Source: CAZCYE01 sp964502775
Lineage (GTDB): Bacteria > Actinomycetota > Acidimicrobiia > IMCC26256 > PALSA-555
DNA: 43,178 nucleotides
NCBI GenBank assembly: GCA_964502775.1
Contig: CAZCYE010000003.1
Span: forward strand, 1 to 43,178
Reading direction: 5' to 3'
Shown here piece by piece: positions 1 to 7,291 of the stretch (the stretch's first letter is position 1; each line of letters starts with the position of its first letter). The notes beneath the pieces are model-generated. The model did no database searches. It saw only the letters and a list, made by a program, of their open reading frames with translations, and was not told the origin of the DNA. Both the position numbers and the translations under genes were made by a program.

Positions 1-1
1 G

Positions 2-922
2 CTGCGCGCGCTCGCCAAGCCCCCGGTGCGGCGCCTCGCGCTCGACCTCGGCGTGGATCTCGCCCAGATCTCGCCCGGATCGGGGCCCGGCGGCGCCATC
101 ACCCGGGGCGACGTGCAGCGCGCCGCCGGTGCCGCCCCGATCATTGCGGTCGCGCCCATCAGCCCGATCAGCCCCACGCTCGCCGCGCCCGAGGATCGTC
201 GCCAGCACCCGGTGAGTGGGGTGCAGCCCGGCGCCGAGATCCCGCTCCGCGGCATCCGGGCCCGGATCGCGGAGCGGGTGACCACCTCGAGGGCCACGAT
301 CCCGGACGCCGGGTGCGGGATCGAAGCCGATTGCTCGCGCCTGCTCGAAGTGCGCGACGAGCTCCGAGCCGCGGGCGGCGCGGCCGAGGCACTCACGCCG
401 TTCGTGCTCATCCTGCGGGCCACCGTGCTGGCACTGGCCTCTCGCCCCATCCTCAACTCGGTGCTCGACGTCGATGCCGGAGTGATTCGCGTGCACGAGC
501 ATGTGCACCTCGGCGTGGCTGCGGCTACCGACCGCGGGCTGATGGTCCCGGTGGTGCGCGATGCCGAGCGCCGCTCGGTGCTCGACCTCGCGGCCGAGAT
601 CCGCCGGCTCGCAGAGGGCGCTCGCCGCGACACGCTCACGCCGGCGGAGCTCGTGGGCTCCACCTTCTCCGTGTCGAACTTCGGCGTGTTCGGTCTCGAC
701 GACGGCCATCCCGTCATCAACCACCCCGAGGTGGCCATCCTCGGGGTCGGCGCCCTCCGCCCGCGGGCGGTGGTGGTCGATGGCCAGGTGTTGGCCCGGC
801 CCACGGTGCGGCTCATGTGCTCGTTCGACCACCGCGTCTGCGAAGGCTCCGACGCGGGTGCGTTCCTCGCCGAGCTGCGTGATCTCATCGAGGCGCCGGC
901 GCGACTCCTGGTCAACGGTTGA
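2..922 (+). CDS. 2-oxo-acid dehydrogenase E2 component (dihydrolipoamide acyltransferase), 5' partial
   Basis: The reading frame is open from the window edge, so the start and the lipoyl domain lie upstream. The first ~45 visible residues form a peripheral-subunit (E3) binding domain (PVRRLALDLGVDL, then GSGPGGAITRGDV). A Pro/Ala-rich linker follows, then the acyltransferase core to the C-terminus. The family transfers the acyl group from lipoyl-lysine to CoA in pyruvate or branched-chain 2-oxo-acid dehydrogenase complexes. Core motifs such as FSVSNFGVFG and a C-terminal DHR segment are present. The usual DHR..DG catalytic signature reads DHRVCEG, with Glu in place of Asp. Acetoacetyl-CoA synthetase follows after 52 bp, which suggests a role in acyl-CoA metabolism. 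The substrate cannot be told from this fragment. Confidence 0.9.
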   Translation: MRALAKPPVRRLALDLGVDLAQISPGSGPGGAITRGDVQRAAGAAPIIAVAPISPISPTLAAPEDRRQHPVSGVQPGAEIPLRGIRARIAERVTTSRATIPDAGCGIEADCSRLLEVRDELRAAGGAAEALTPFVLILRATVLALASRPILNSVLDVDAGVIRVHEHVHLGVAAATDRGLMVPVVRDAERRSVLDLAAEIRRLAEGARRDTLTPAELVGSTFSVSNFGVFGLDDGHPVINHPEVAILGVGALRPRAVVVDGQVLARPTVRLMCSFDHRVCEGSDAGAFLAELRDLIEAPARLLVNG

Positions 923-974
923 AGCGAGGCTCGTCGCCGACCACACCGTGCGGGCACCGCCGGCGGGGCGAAGC

Positions 975-2936
975 GTGAACGAGCCGCTGTGGACACCATC
1001 GCCGACGCGTGTGCGCGAGTCGGCGCTCCGGGCGTTCGCTGCCGATGTGGGCAGCGAAGGTAAGGAGCACGGCCTCGCCGGAGGTGACTATGACGAGCTG
1101 CACCGTTGGTCGGTATCGCATCCCGAGGAGTTCTGGCGCCGGGTCTGGGACTTCTGCGGGGTGGTGGGCGACCCCGGCGACCGTGCGGTGGTGCGCGCCG
1201 ACGAGATGTGGCGGACGCGGTTCCTCCCCGACGCCATGCTCAACTACGCGGAGAACCTGCTGCGCCGCCATGACGAGACGCCGGCGCTGTGCTTCGCTCG
1301 GGAAGACGGTCGCCGCCGCACGCTGACCTGGGCCGAGCTGCACGACCTCGTTGGCCGGATCCAAGCTGCGTTGCGCGCGGCCGGCGTCGGGGCCGGCGAC
1401 CGGGTGGCGGGGTGGCTCCCGAACGCGCCCGAGGCCTACGCGCTGCTGCTGGCGTGCGCGGGGATCGGCGCGGTCTTCTCGTCGTGCTCTCCGGACTTCG
1501 GCGTCCGGGGTGTCGTGGACCGCTTCGGCCAGATCGAGCCCGTGGTGCTGGTGGCCGTCGACGCGTACATCTATGACGGCAAGGCCCAGGACTGCTTGGA
1601 GCGCATCGCCCAGGTGCGCGCCGCGCTGCTGACGGTGCGCACTGTGGTGGTGATCGAGTTCGTTGCCGATGATCCCGACGTGTCGTCGATCCCCGACGCG
1701 ATCGCGTGGCGCGAGTGGCTGGCGCCCCACGCGGGCTCGTCACCCGAGTTCGCCCGCCTGGGCTTCGACCAGCCGCTGTACGTGTTGTACTCGTCGGGCA
1801 CCACGGGCCTGCCCAAGTGCATCGTGCACCGGGCGGGCGGAATCCTGCTCCAGCACCTCGTGGAGCACCGGCTCCAATGCGATGTGAAGCCCGGCGACCG
1901 TGTCTTCTACTTCACCACCACGGGCTGGATGATGTGGAACTGGCTCGCGTCGGCGCTCGCCAGCGACGCCACGCTGGTGGTGTACGACGGTGCTCCGCTG
2001 CGCAACGAGGGAAGGGTGCTCTGGGACCTCGCCGACGAGCTCGGCATCACCCTGTTCGGCACCTCGGCGAAGTTCATCGACTCCTGCCGCAAGCTCGGGC
2101 TCGAGCCGGCGGCGAGCCACGACCTCTCGAGCCTGCGCACGATCACGTCCACGGGCTCCCCACTCGTGCCCGAGGGATTCGAGTACGTGTACGACAAGGT
2201 GAAGGCCGACGTGCACCTCGCGTCGATCTCGGGCGGCACGGATCTCTGCGGCTGCTTCGTGTCGGGCGACCCCACCGGGCCCGTGTACGCCGGCGAGATC
2301 CAGCGCCCCAGCCTCGGGATGGCCATCGACGTGCTCGGCGCCGACGGCTTCTCGCTCCCGCCGGGCGAAGCGGGTGAGCTCGTGTGCACCGAGCCGTTCC
2401 CCTCGATGCCGCTCGGGTTCTCGAACGACCCCGGCGACGAGCGCTACCGCGCCGCGTACTTCGAGCGCTTCCCCGGCGCGTGGCACCAGGGCGACTTCGC
2501 CCGCTGGGCCACGCACGGGGGCCTGGTCATCCACGGTCGCTCCGATGCCACCCTCAACCCCGGGGGCGTGCGGATCGGCACCGCCGAGATCTACCGCCAG
2601 GTCGAATTGCTGCCCGAGGTGACCGAGAGCCTGGTGATCGGCCAGGACTGGGACGGGGACACCCGCGTGGTGCTGTTCGTGGTGCTGCGCGCCGGCGCGG
2701 CGCTCACCGACGACCTCGTGGCCGAGATCAAACGTCGCATCGGCTCGGGCGCCTCACCTCGCCATGTGCCCGCACGCGTGATCGCGGTCGCCGATCTCCC
2801 GCGCACGCGCAGCGGCAAGCTCACTGAGCTCGCGGTGCGCGACGTGGTGCACGGGCGTCCGATCAAGAACGCCGAGGCGCTCGCCAACCCCGAGGCCCTC
2901 GAGCAGTTCCGGGATCTCGAGGAGCTGCGCCGGTGA
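975..2936 (+). CDS. Acetoacetyl-CoA synthetase
   Basis: A 653-residue adenylate-forming enzyme that activates acetoacetate with ATP and CoA to acetoacetyl-CoA. The N-terminus (EPLWTPSP, then ELHRWSVSHPEEFW and MLNYAENLL) is typical of the acetoacetyl-CoA synthetase branch of the acyl-CoA synthetases, and the length fits. Visible motifs are the P-loop YSSGTTGLPK at residues 272-281 and GRSDATLNPGGVRIG in the hinge region. The catalytic lysine lies in RSGKLTE (K615). The GTG at 975 was chosen because the longer in-frame extension runs back through the E2 gene in another frame and has no homology-like content. The enzyme salvages ketone bodies or supplies polyester or isoprenoid precursors. It may be cotranscribed with the E2 gene. 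Confidence 0.93.
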   Translation: MNEPLWTPSPTRVRESALRAFAADVGSEGKEHGLAGGDYDELHRWSVSHPEEFWRRVWDFCGVVGDPGDRAVVRADEMWRTRFLPDAMLNYAENLLRRHDETPALCFAREDGRRRTLTWAELHDLVGRIQAALRAAGVGAGDRVAGWLPNAPEAYALLLACAGIGAVFSSCSPDFGVRGVVDRFGQIEPVVLVAVDAYIYDGKAQDCLERIAQVRAALLTVRTVVVIEFVADDPDVSSIPDAIAWREWLAPHAGSSPEFARLGFDQPLYVLYSSGTTGLPKCIVHRAGGILLQHLVEHRLQCDVKPGDRVFYFTTTGWMMWNWLASALASDATLVVYDGAPLRNEGRVLWDLADELGITLFGTSAKFIDSCRKLGLEPAASHDLSSLRTITSTGSPLVPEGFEYVYDKVKADVHLASISGGTDLCGCFVSGDPTGPVYAGEIQRPSLGMAIDVLGADGFSLPPGEAGELVCTEPFPSMPLGFSNDPGDERYRAAYFERFPGAWHQGDFARWATHGGLVIHGRSDATLNPGGVRIGTAEIYRQVELLPEVTESLVIGQDWDGDTRVVLFVVLRAGAALTDDLVAEIKRRIGSGASPRHVPARVIAVADLPRTRSGKLTELAVRDVVHGRPIKNAEALANPEALEQFRDLEELRR

Positions 2937-3027
2937 AGCATGTGGAGCTTGCTCGCCGCGAGCCTTGCTGCCATCGTGCCGGCGCCGTCGGCGAGTAAGA
3001 CTGGTTCCCGGCAACCGAGGAGCCACG

Positions 3028-3558
3028 ATGGGTCGGCGGGTCAGCACGATCGCGCGGGCAACCGCGTCCGTGTTCCTCGTGGTGGCCGTGACCGTGGCCG
3101 GCGAGGCCACGGTCGCCGCGGCCGGGAAGCCGAGCCCCAAGCCCTGCAAGCTCCTCCAGGTTTCGGAGCTCGCCGAGGCGTTCGGCGTCGAGATCGGAGC
3201 GCCGACCCGCCGCCGAACCGGCGCCTTGCGTGTGTGCAATTGGGTGGTCCCGGCCCTCGGTGAACGACCTCAGGGGGCACTCGTGGTCACGGTGGTGACG
3301 GCCAAGGCCAAGTACAACTTCCGCCGGGACAGCGGCCTCGCCGACGCCCAGCTCCTTCCGGAGCTGAGCGACGATGCCTTCTACTCCCCGATGCTCAGCG
3401 CGGTCTGGCTGCTCGACGGCGGCGTGCTGTTGACGGTCCAGGGGCTGTTCGTCCGCAGCGCCACCATCGATGAGGGCGATGAGGGCGATGAGATCGACCA
3501 GGTGCTCGTGAGGGACGAGCTCGTCGCGCTCACCGAGCTCGCCCGCGACCGGCTCTGA
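3028..3558 (+). CDS. Small secreted protein of unknown function
   Basis: A 176-residue protein. The N-terminus has basic residues and then a hydrophobic stretch (about residues 10-30, ending ATVAAAGK), so it is probably exported through Sec. The mature part has two cysteines (CKLL and VCNW) that could form a disulfide. It resembles small actinobacterial secreted or lipoprotein-like proteins of the DUF3558 kind only in general layout; there is no lipobox cysteine. The ATG at 3028 has GAGG at 3017-3020, which decides the start. A short in-frame repeat (GAGGGCGAT twice, near 3472-3490) codes EGDEGDE. It lies tail to tail with the DUF5317 gene. Function unknown. Confidence 0.75.
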   Translation: MGRRVSTIARATASVFLVVAVTVAGEATVAAAGKPSPKPCKLLQVSELAEAFGVEIGAPTRRRTGALRVCNWVVPALGERPQGALVVTVVTAKAKYNFRRDSGLADAQLLPELSDDAFYSPMLSAVWLLDGGVLLTVQGLFVRSATIDEGDEGDEIDQVLVRDELVALTELARDRL

Positions 3559-3605
3559 GCGTTCGGCCGCGCGCGCCGGCCATGCGCCGTCGCGCCGCTG
3601 CGCCG

Positions 3606-4190
3606 CTATGCAACCTGGGCCCGGTGGCTCCGGAGGTTGGGGATGCGCCGAGTGATCGTCATGAGCAGCCTGGCGACCCAGGTTCCGGTCTGGACGTGGA
3701 TCACGAGGAACGCCCCCAGCACGATCAGGACGTCGCCGATCGAGTACACGTTGGCCAGCGGGAGCCACGACGGTACAGCGAAGATGTCGCCGAGGAATGC
3801 GACGCTCGCGTCGTTGAGTGCAGTGGAGTTCTCGAACCCGTGGCCCACCGAGATGCCCGCCGCGCTCAGGGCCGAGCGGGACGCCGGCATCACGCCGTCG
3901 TTGGCGGCGATCGCCACGAGGTTCAGCACCCCACCGGCGAGCATCGTGAACCGCCACGGAATGCCCGAGTTGGCGAGGAGCCAGCCCAGCACCAGCACGT
4001 AGGTCGTCATGTGCAGTCCACGGGCGATCGAGCTGTCGCCGGCCACGATCGAGATGATCACGACCTGCACCACGAGCGCGCCCAGGACCACGCCCGTGCC
4101 GCGGAGCCGGATCTCGCCCAGGCGCCGCAGCCGGCCCCCCGTGAGGGGGACGCTGGCCAGCGCGACGCCGACGAGCAGGACCATTAGCAT
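3606..4190 (-). CDS. DUF5317 family membrane protein (first of two in the window)
   Basis: A 194-residue integral membrane protein with about five hydrophobic segments. The family features are a GGRLRRLGEIRLRG segment near the N-terminus and LANSGIPWRFTMLAGGVLNLVAIAANDGVMPAS in the middle, then a GDIFAVP..LPLANVYSIGDVLIVLGAFL segment. A second family member lies at 28259-28813 (matching PEPFDMLISFGDLVLGVGV near the C-terminus). The function of DUF5317 is not known. The start ATG at 4190 follows GGGAG at the right distance; a second ATG lies two codons later. The gene diverges from the peptide gene at 4405, with 214 bp between them. In both places in this window a DUF5317 gene lies beside multi-TM cyclic-di-GMP-type signalling genes. 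Confidence 0.85.
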   Translation of the reverse strand: MLMVLLVGVALASVPLTGGRLRRLGEIRLRGTGVVLGALVVQVVIISIVAGDSSIARGLHMTTYVLVLGWLLANSGIPWRFTMLAGGVLNLVAIAANDGVMPASRSALSAAGISVGHGFENSTALNDASVAFLGDIFAVPSWLPLANVYSIGDVLIVLGAFLVIHVQTGTWVARLLMTITRRIPNLRSHRAQVA

Positions 4191-4363
4191 CAGGGCTCCC
4201 GGGAGGAATGGTTCGTGGGCTCCTTGGACACCGTTGTCGGCAATCGCTTGCGGGCCCTTGAGCGTGCCGCCGTCCCGTGGGCGTTTCGCGCAGGATGTCC
4301 GATTTGCTCGAGCTCCCCGAATCCCCCTTCAGCGGGCTCGGCTCGGCGCCGATACCTCCGGTC

Positions 4364-4381
4364 TGCGCCCGAATGGGCGCA
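4364..4381 (+). promoter_or_regulatory. Short perfect hairpin in the leader of the first 29-residue peptide gene
   Basis: TGCGCCC (4364-4370) and GGGCGCA (4375-4381) are perfect complements around the tetraloop GAAT. The hairpin ends 11 bases before the ribosome-binding site of the peptide gene. It could affect translation or mRNA stability. In G+C-rich DNA such hairpins also arise by chance. I found no match to the conserved elements of known cyclic-di-GMP riboswitches. Confidence 0.35.
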
Positions 4382-4404
4382 CAGAGCACCAGAGGAGCAG
4401 TTGG

Positions 4405-4494
4405 ATGAGAGCTCGTCTTCTGCGCATCAGCGTTGCCGCCGCCACGCTCGTCTCTCTCGTCGCCGTTCTCGGCGCCGGGATCAAGTGGCGCTGA
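4405..4494 (+). CDS. 29-residue hydrophobic peptide (peptide A)
   Basis: ATG at 4405 has a good ribosome-binding site (GAGGAG at 4392-4397, 7 bases upstream), and the frame ends with TGA at 4492-4494. The product has a basic N-terminus (MRARLLR), a hydrophobic core of about 17 residues and the C-terminus GAGIKWR. A strong intrinsic terminator follows at once (4506-4554), so this looks like a complete transcription unit and not a leader of the next gene. A second peptide of exactly 29 residues with the same layout (MKK..., ending GAGKGLR) lies at 25623-25712, also just upstream of a multi-TM signalling gene. It could be a small membrane peptide or a secreted peptide precursor. No known family is recognised. 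Confidence 0.6.
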   Translation: MRARLLRISVAAATLVSLVAVLGAGIKWR

Positions 4495-4505
4495 CGACCA
4501 TTCGT

Positions 4506-4554
4506 GAGGGGGCCGTTCCGGGGCGAGAGCCTCGGGGCGGCCTCCTTTCTTTTT
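4506..4554 (+). terminator. Intrinsic terminator behind peptide A
   Basis: A long hairpin: GGGGGCCG (4508-4515), TT, CCGGGGC (4518-4524), loop GAGA, GCCTCGG (4529-4535), GG, CGGCCTCC (4538-4545). With G-U pairs the two arms pair without interruption. It is followed by TTTCTTTTT (4546-4554). This is the clearest rho-independent terminator in the window. It separates peptide A from the GGDEF-EAL gene. Confidence 0.85.
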
Positions 4555-4603
4555 CACGGTCGGCGTTCTCACCGCGGGCTCGTTCCCATGGGGGGCGGCA
4601 TCC

Positions 4604-6643
4604 ATGACGGCCGAGGCCGGGACCGGCCGGGCGAGGCTGCTGCACGGCTACCTGACAGCGGTCATCGTCGTCGGCTTGGCCGACATCGCGGTCGCGGTGA
4701 GGTTCGAGGGTCCGGTCGTCCCTGACAGCAACGTCGGCCGCTACGCGGTCTTCGCGGCCATCATCGTGATCGGCGAGCTGTTCCCGGTGACCTTCAAGTT
4801 CCGCAACGAGCACCACGACGTCACCACGTCCACATCGTTCGCGTTCGCGGTGCTCCTGATGTTCGGCCTTGCCCCCACGTTGCTGGCGCAGTCGATCGCC
4901 TCGATCGCCTCTGACGTGCGCCAACGCAAGACATGGTGGCGGGCGTTGTTCAACGTGTCCCAGTACGCCTTGGCCTGGACGGCATGCTGGGCAGTGCTGC
5001 GAGTGAGCGGGGTCACCCGCTTCGACACGGCCGAGTCGTTCACGAGCGACGGGGCCGTGGGGCTCGTGGCGGCGGCGGTGGTCTTCATGGTCGTGAACTA
5101 CGTCTTCGTTGCGATCGCCGTTGCCCTCGCCCAGCGCTACGTCGTCGCCAGGAATTTCGTCTCGAGTGCTCGGATCGATCTGGCCATCTCGGCGGTGTTG
5201 TTCGCCATGGCGCCGGTCGTGGTGATCATCGGGGAGCAGAATCTCGCGCTCGTCCCCTTGTTGCTCGCGCCGCTCGCCGCCGTCTACCAGAGCGCCCGTA
5301 CCTCGATGGAGAAGCTGCATCAGTCCATGCACGACTCGCTCACCAACCTCCCCAACCGTCTCTACTTCGAGGAGCGCGTGCGGCAGGCGATTGACGAGCG
5401 GCCGGATGCAAAGCTCGATGTGTTGATCGTGAATATCGACAGCTTCTCAGAGATCAACAACACGTTGGGCCATCACGTGGGTGACATTCTCATCGTCCAG
5501 GTCGCCGATCGTCTCCGGAGTGCAGTGCCCGGCGACGCCGTGGTCTCACGCCTGGGCAGCGATGAGTACGCGATCTCGTTGCCGGCCGGCTCCGGTCACG
5601 ACGCGCGTGGCCTTGCCGACCTCATCCAGCGCTCGCTCGAGGCGCCGTTCGTGCTCGACGAGGTCACCTTCGAGGTGGGTGCGAGCATCGGGTCCGCCTC
5701 GTACCCCCTTCACGGGAACGACGTGGACACGTTGATCCGGCGAGCGGATTCGGCCATGTACGAAGCCAAGGAACGCCGGAGCGGCTTCGAGTGGTTCCGC
5801 CCCGAGCGAGACCACCGCGACGCCCGGCGCCTGACCGTGCTCGCCGAGCTGCGCCAAGGCATCGACGAAGGCCAGCTCGTCCTGCACTTCCAGCCCAAGG
5901 CCGAGTTGCCGACCGGGCGTATCCTCGGGGCCGAGGCGCTCGTGCGCTGGAACCATCCCGCGCTCGGTCTCCTCGGCCCGGACTCCTTCGTGCCCCTTGC
6001 CGAGCCCACGGGTCTCATCAACTCCTTGACGTTGCACGTGCTGGAGCAGGCACTGGAACAGTGCCACCGGTGGTCCGACGAGAAGCGGGATCTGCGGGTG
6101 TCGGTGAACGTGTCCGTGCGCAACCTGTACGACGAGCGGTTCGTGTTCGACGTCGACAGGATCCTCGAGCGCACGGGTGTCGATCCCAGTCGCCTCACGC
6201 TCGAGATCACTGAGAGCACGATGATGGCCGATCCGACGCGCCCGATCGCGGCGCTGGCGCAACTCAGTCTCCGAGGAGTCCAGATCGCCGTCGACGACTT
6301 CGGCACCGGATACTCGTCGCTCGCATACCTGCGCCGGCTCCCGGTGACCGAGATCAAGATCGACAAGTCGTTCGTGCTCGGCATGCTGGATTCGCCCGAC
6401 GACGCCACGATCGTCCGCTCGACGATCGATCTCGTACGCAACCTTGGGCTCATCGCGGTGGCCGAAGGCGTGGAGCGCGAGGAGGTCTGGAACGCGCTGA
6501 TCGAGCTGGGCTGTCACCGCGCCCAGGGCCACTACCTCACTCGGCCGCTCGCCGCCGATGCGTTCACGCACTGGCTCGATCGCTACGACCCGCGGGCGCC
6601 CGGTCGGCAGGCGCCCGCGTCGCGGGGGCTGCGCGCGGTCTGA
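4604..6643 (+). CDS. Multi-TM GGDEF-EAL protein (probable cyclic-di-GMP phosphodiesterase)
   Basis: A 679-residue membrane protein. The first ~240 residues carry about seven hydrophobic segments and resemble the N-terminal module of the proteins at 25778 and 29732. A GGDEF domain follows (HDSLTNLPNRLYF onward); its signature is GSDEY at residues 318-322 in place of GGDEF. The EAL domain is intact: EALVRWNHP (E444-A-L), ITEST, DDFGTGYSSLAYL, KIDKSFV and AEGVE. It most likely hydrolyses cyclic di-GMP, with the GGDEF domain regulatory or weakly active. The ATG at 4604 has a G-rich stretch just upstream. The terminator at 4506-4554 indicates it has its own promoter. It lies tail to tail with the hemerythrin-like gene. 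Confidence 0.92.
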   Translation: MTAEAGTGRARLLHGYLTAVIVVGLADIAVAVRFEGPVVPDSNVGRYAVFAAIIVIGELFPVTFKFRNEHHDVTTSTSFAFAVLLMFGLAPTLLAQSIASIASDVRQRKTWWRALFNVSQYALAWTACWAVLRVSGVTRFDTAESFTSDGAVGLVAAAVVFMVVNYVFVAIAVALAQRYVVARNFVSSARIDLAISAVLFAMAPVVVIIGEQNLALVPLLLAPLAAVYQSARTSMEKLHQSMHDSLTNLPNRLYFEERVRQAIDERPDAKLDVLIVNIDSFSEINNTLGHHVGDILIVQVADRLRSAVPGDAVVSRLGSDEYAISLPAGSGHDARGLADLIQRSLEAPFVLDEVTFEVGASIGSASYPLHGNDVDTLIRRADSAMYEAKERRSGFEWFRPERDHRDARRLTVLAELRQGIDEGQLVLHFQPKAELPTGRILGAEALVRWNHPALGLLGPDSFVPLAEPTGLINSLTLHVLEQALEQCHRWSDEKRDLRVSVNVSVRNLYDERFVFDVDRILERTGVDPSRLTLEITESTMMADPTRPIAALAQLSLRGVQIAVDDFGTGYSSLAYLRRLPVTEIKIDKSFVLGMLDSPDDATIVRSTIDLVRNLGLIAVAEGVEREEVWNALIELGCHRAQGHYLTRPLAADAFTHWLDRYDPRAPGRQAPASRGLRAV

Positions 6644-6691
6644 GGTCTCAGCGCCTCTCAACGCGTGGCCGGCCGATGAAGTCAGTCACGG

Positions 6692-7156
6692 TCAATCGGC
6701 TCCGGAGATGTCGACCTGGTAGGCGTCGTAGACGAGCTCGGCGCCTTGGTGGCGGTGCACGAGGATCCTCCGCACGAGATCCAGGCACTGGTCACGCGCG
6801 GTCTCCACCCCCGCCTCGTCGTGGACGGCGCCGAGCGTTGCGGCCAGTGCCTCGCCGGCTGCCGTGAGCGCTTCGTGATCCTCGATGAGCATCTCGATCG
6901 CGTGCTGGAGCCGCGGGGCCTCCTCGGTCACCTGGGCGAACAGGCCACCGGAGCCCTCGGTCTCCGCCACGTGTGCGGAGAGGACCTCGCGAAGCTCCTC
7001 GACCGGCTCGGCGAGGAGCGCCGCCCAGCGCTCGGGAGCGTCGGCCGCGGGTGTGCTCAGCGCGCGCTCCACGTCGAGCACCGCTTCGTACAGGCGCTCG
7101 CGGCGGATCCGCACCGCGTCGAGCGCGTCCCGATTCCGCTCATGGATGTCGCTCAC
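6692..7156 (-). CDS. Hemerythrin-like (HHE-type) helical protein
   Basis: A 154-residue soluble, mostly helical protein. Histidines and acids are spaced as in hemerythrin-like four-helix bundles: LSAHVAETEGSGGLF, then LQHAIEMLIEDHEAL, then ILVHRHQGAELVYDAY near the C-terminus. Such proteins bind a di-iron centre and sense or carry oxygen or nitric oxide; that function is inferred from the pattern. It is divergent from cydAB, with about 100 bp between them, and a link to oxygen-limited respiration is plausible. The start ATG at 7156 gives MSDIHERNRDAL. Not every iron ligand can be assigned by eye. Confidence 0.7.
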   Translation of the reverse strand: MSDIHERNRDALDAVRIRRERLYEAVLDVERALSTPAADAPERWAALLAEPVEELREVLSAHVAETEGSGGLFAQVTEEAPRLQHAIEMLIEDHEALTAAGEALAATLGAVHDEAGVETARDQCLDLVRRILVHRHQGAELVYDAYQVDISGAD

Positions 7157-7260
7157 CGGCTCATTTCAGCACGCTCACGGCCCGCGGCTCGCTCCGGTGA
7201 CCGGTGGGGCGAATCGCGCTTCGACCGCCCCGATCCCCTCGCCTCCGATCGGGTCGCCGC

Positions 7261-7287
7261 TAGCGTGACCGATCACCGTCGGGAGAG
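7261..7287 (+). promoter_or_regulatory. Probable -10 box and ribosome-binding site of cydAB
   Basis: TAGCGT (7261-7266) fits the actinobacterial TANNNT -10 box. A transcript starting about 7 bases later would exclude the GTG at 7265 as start codon. GGGAGAG (7281-7287) is a good ribosome-binding site 4 bases before the TTG at 7292. No clear -35 box is seen. Confidence 0.35.
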
Positions 7288-7291
7288 TGCC

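Noticed and set aside
561..974. N-terminal extension of acetoacetyl-CoA synthetase back to 561
   Set aside because: It is the wrong frame of the E2 gene; the family length and N-terminus fit the GTG at 975.
4191..4404. Cyclic-di-GMP or cyclic-di-AMP riboswitch upstream of peptide A or the GGDEF-EAL gene
   Set aside because: None of the conserved core sequences of those riboswitch classes could be found, in this region or at 25293-25622.
2863..4605. 580-codon minus-strand frame across the secreted protein, DUF5317 and peptide A region
   Set aside because: Low-complexity translation with no motif; it runs over three unrelated genes and a terminator.
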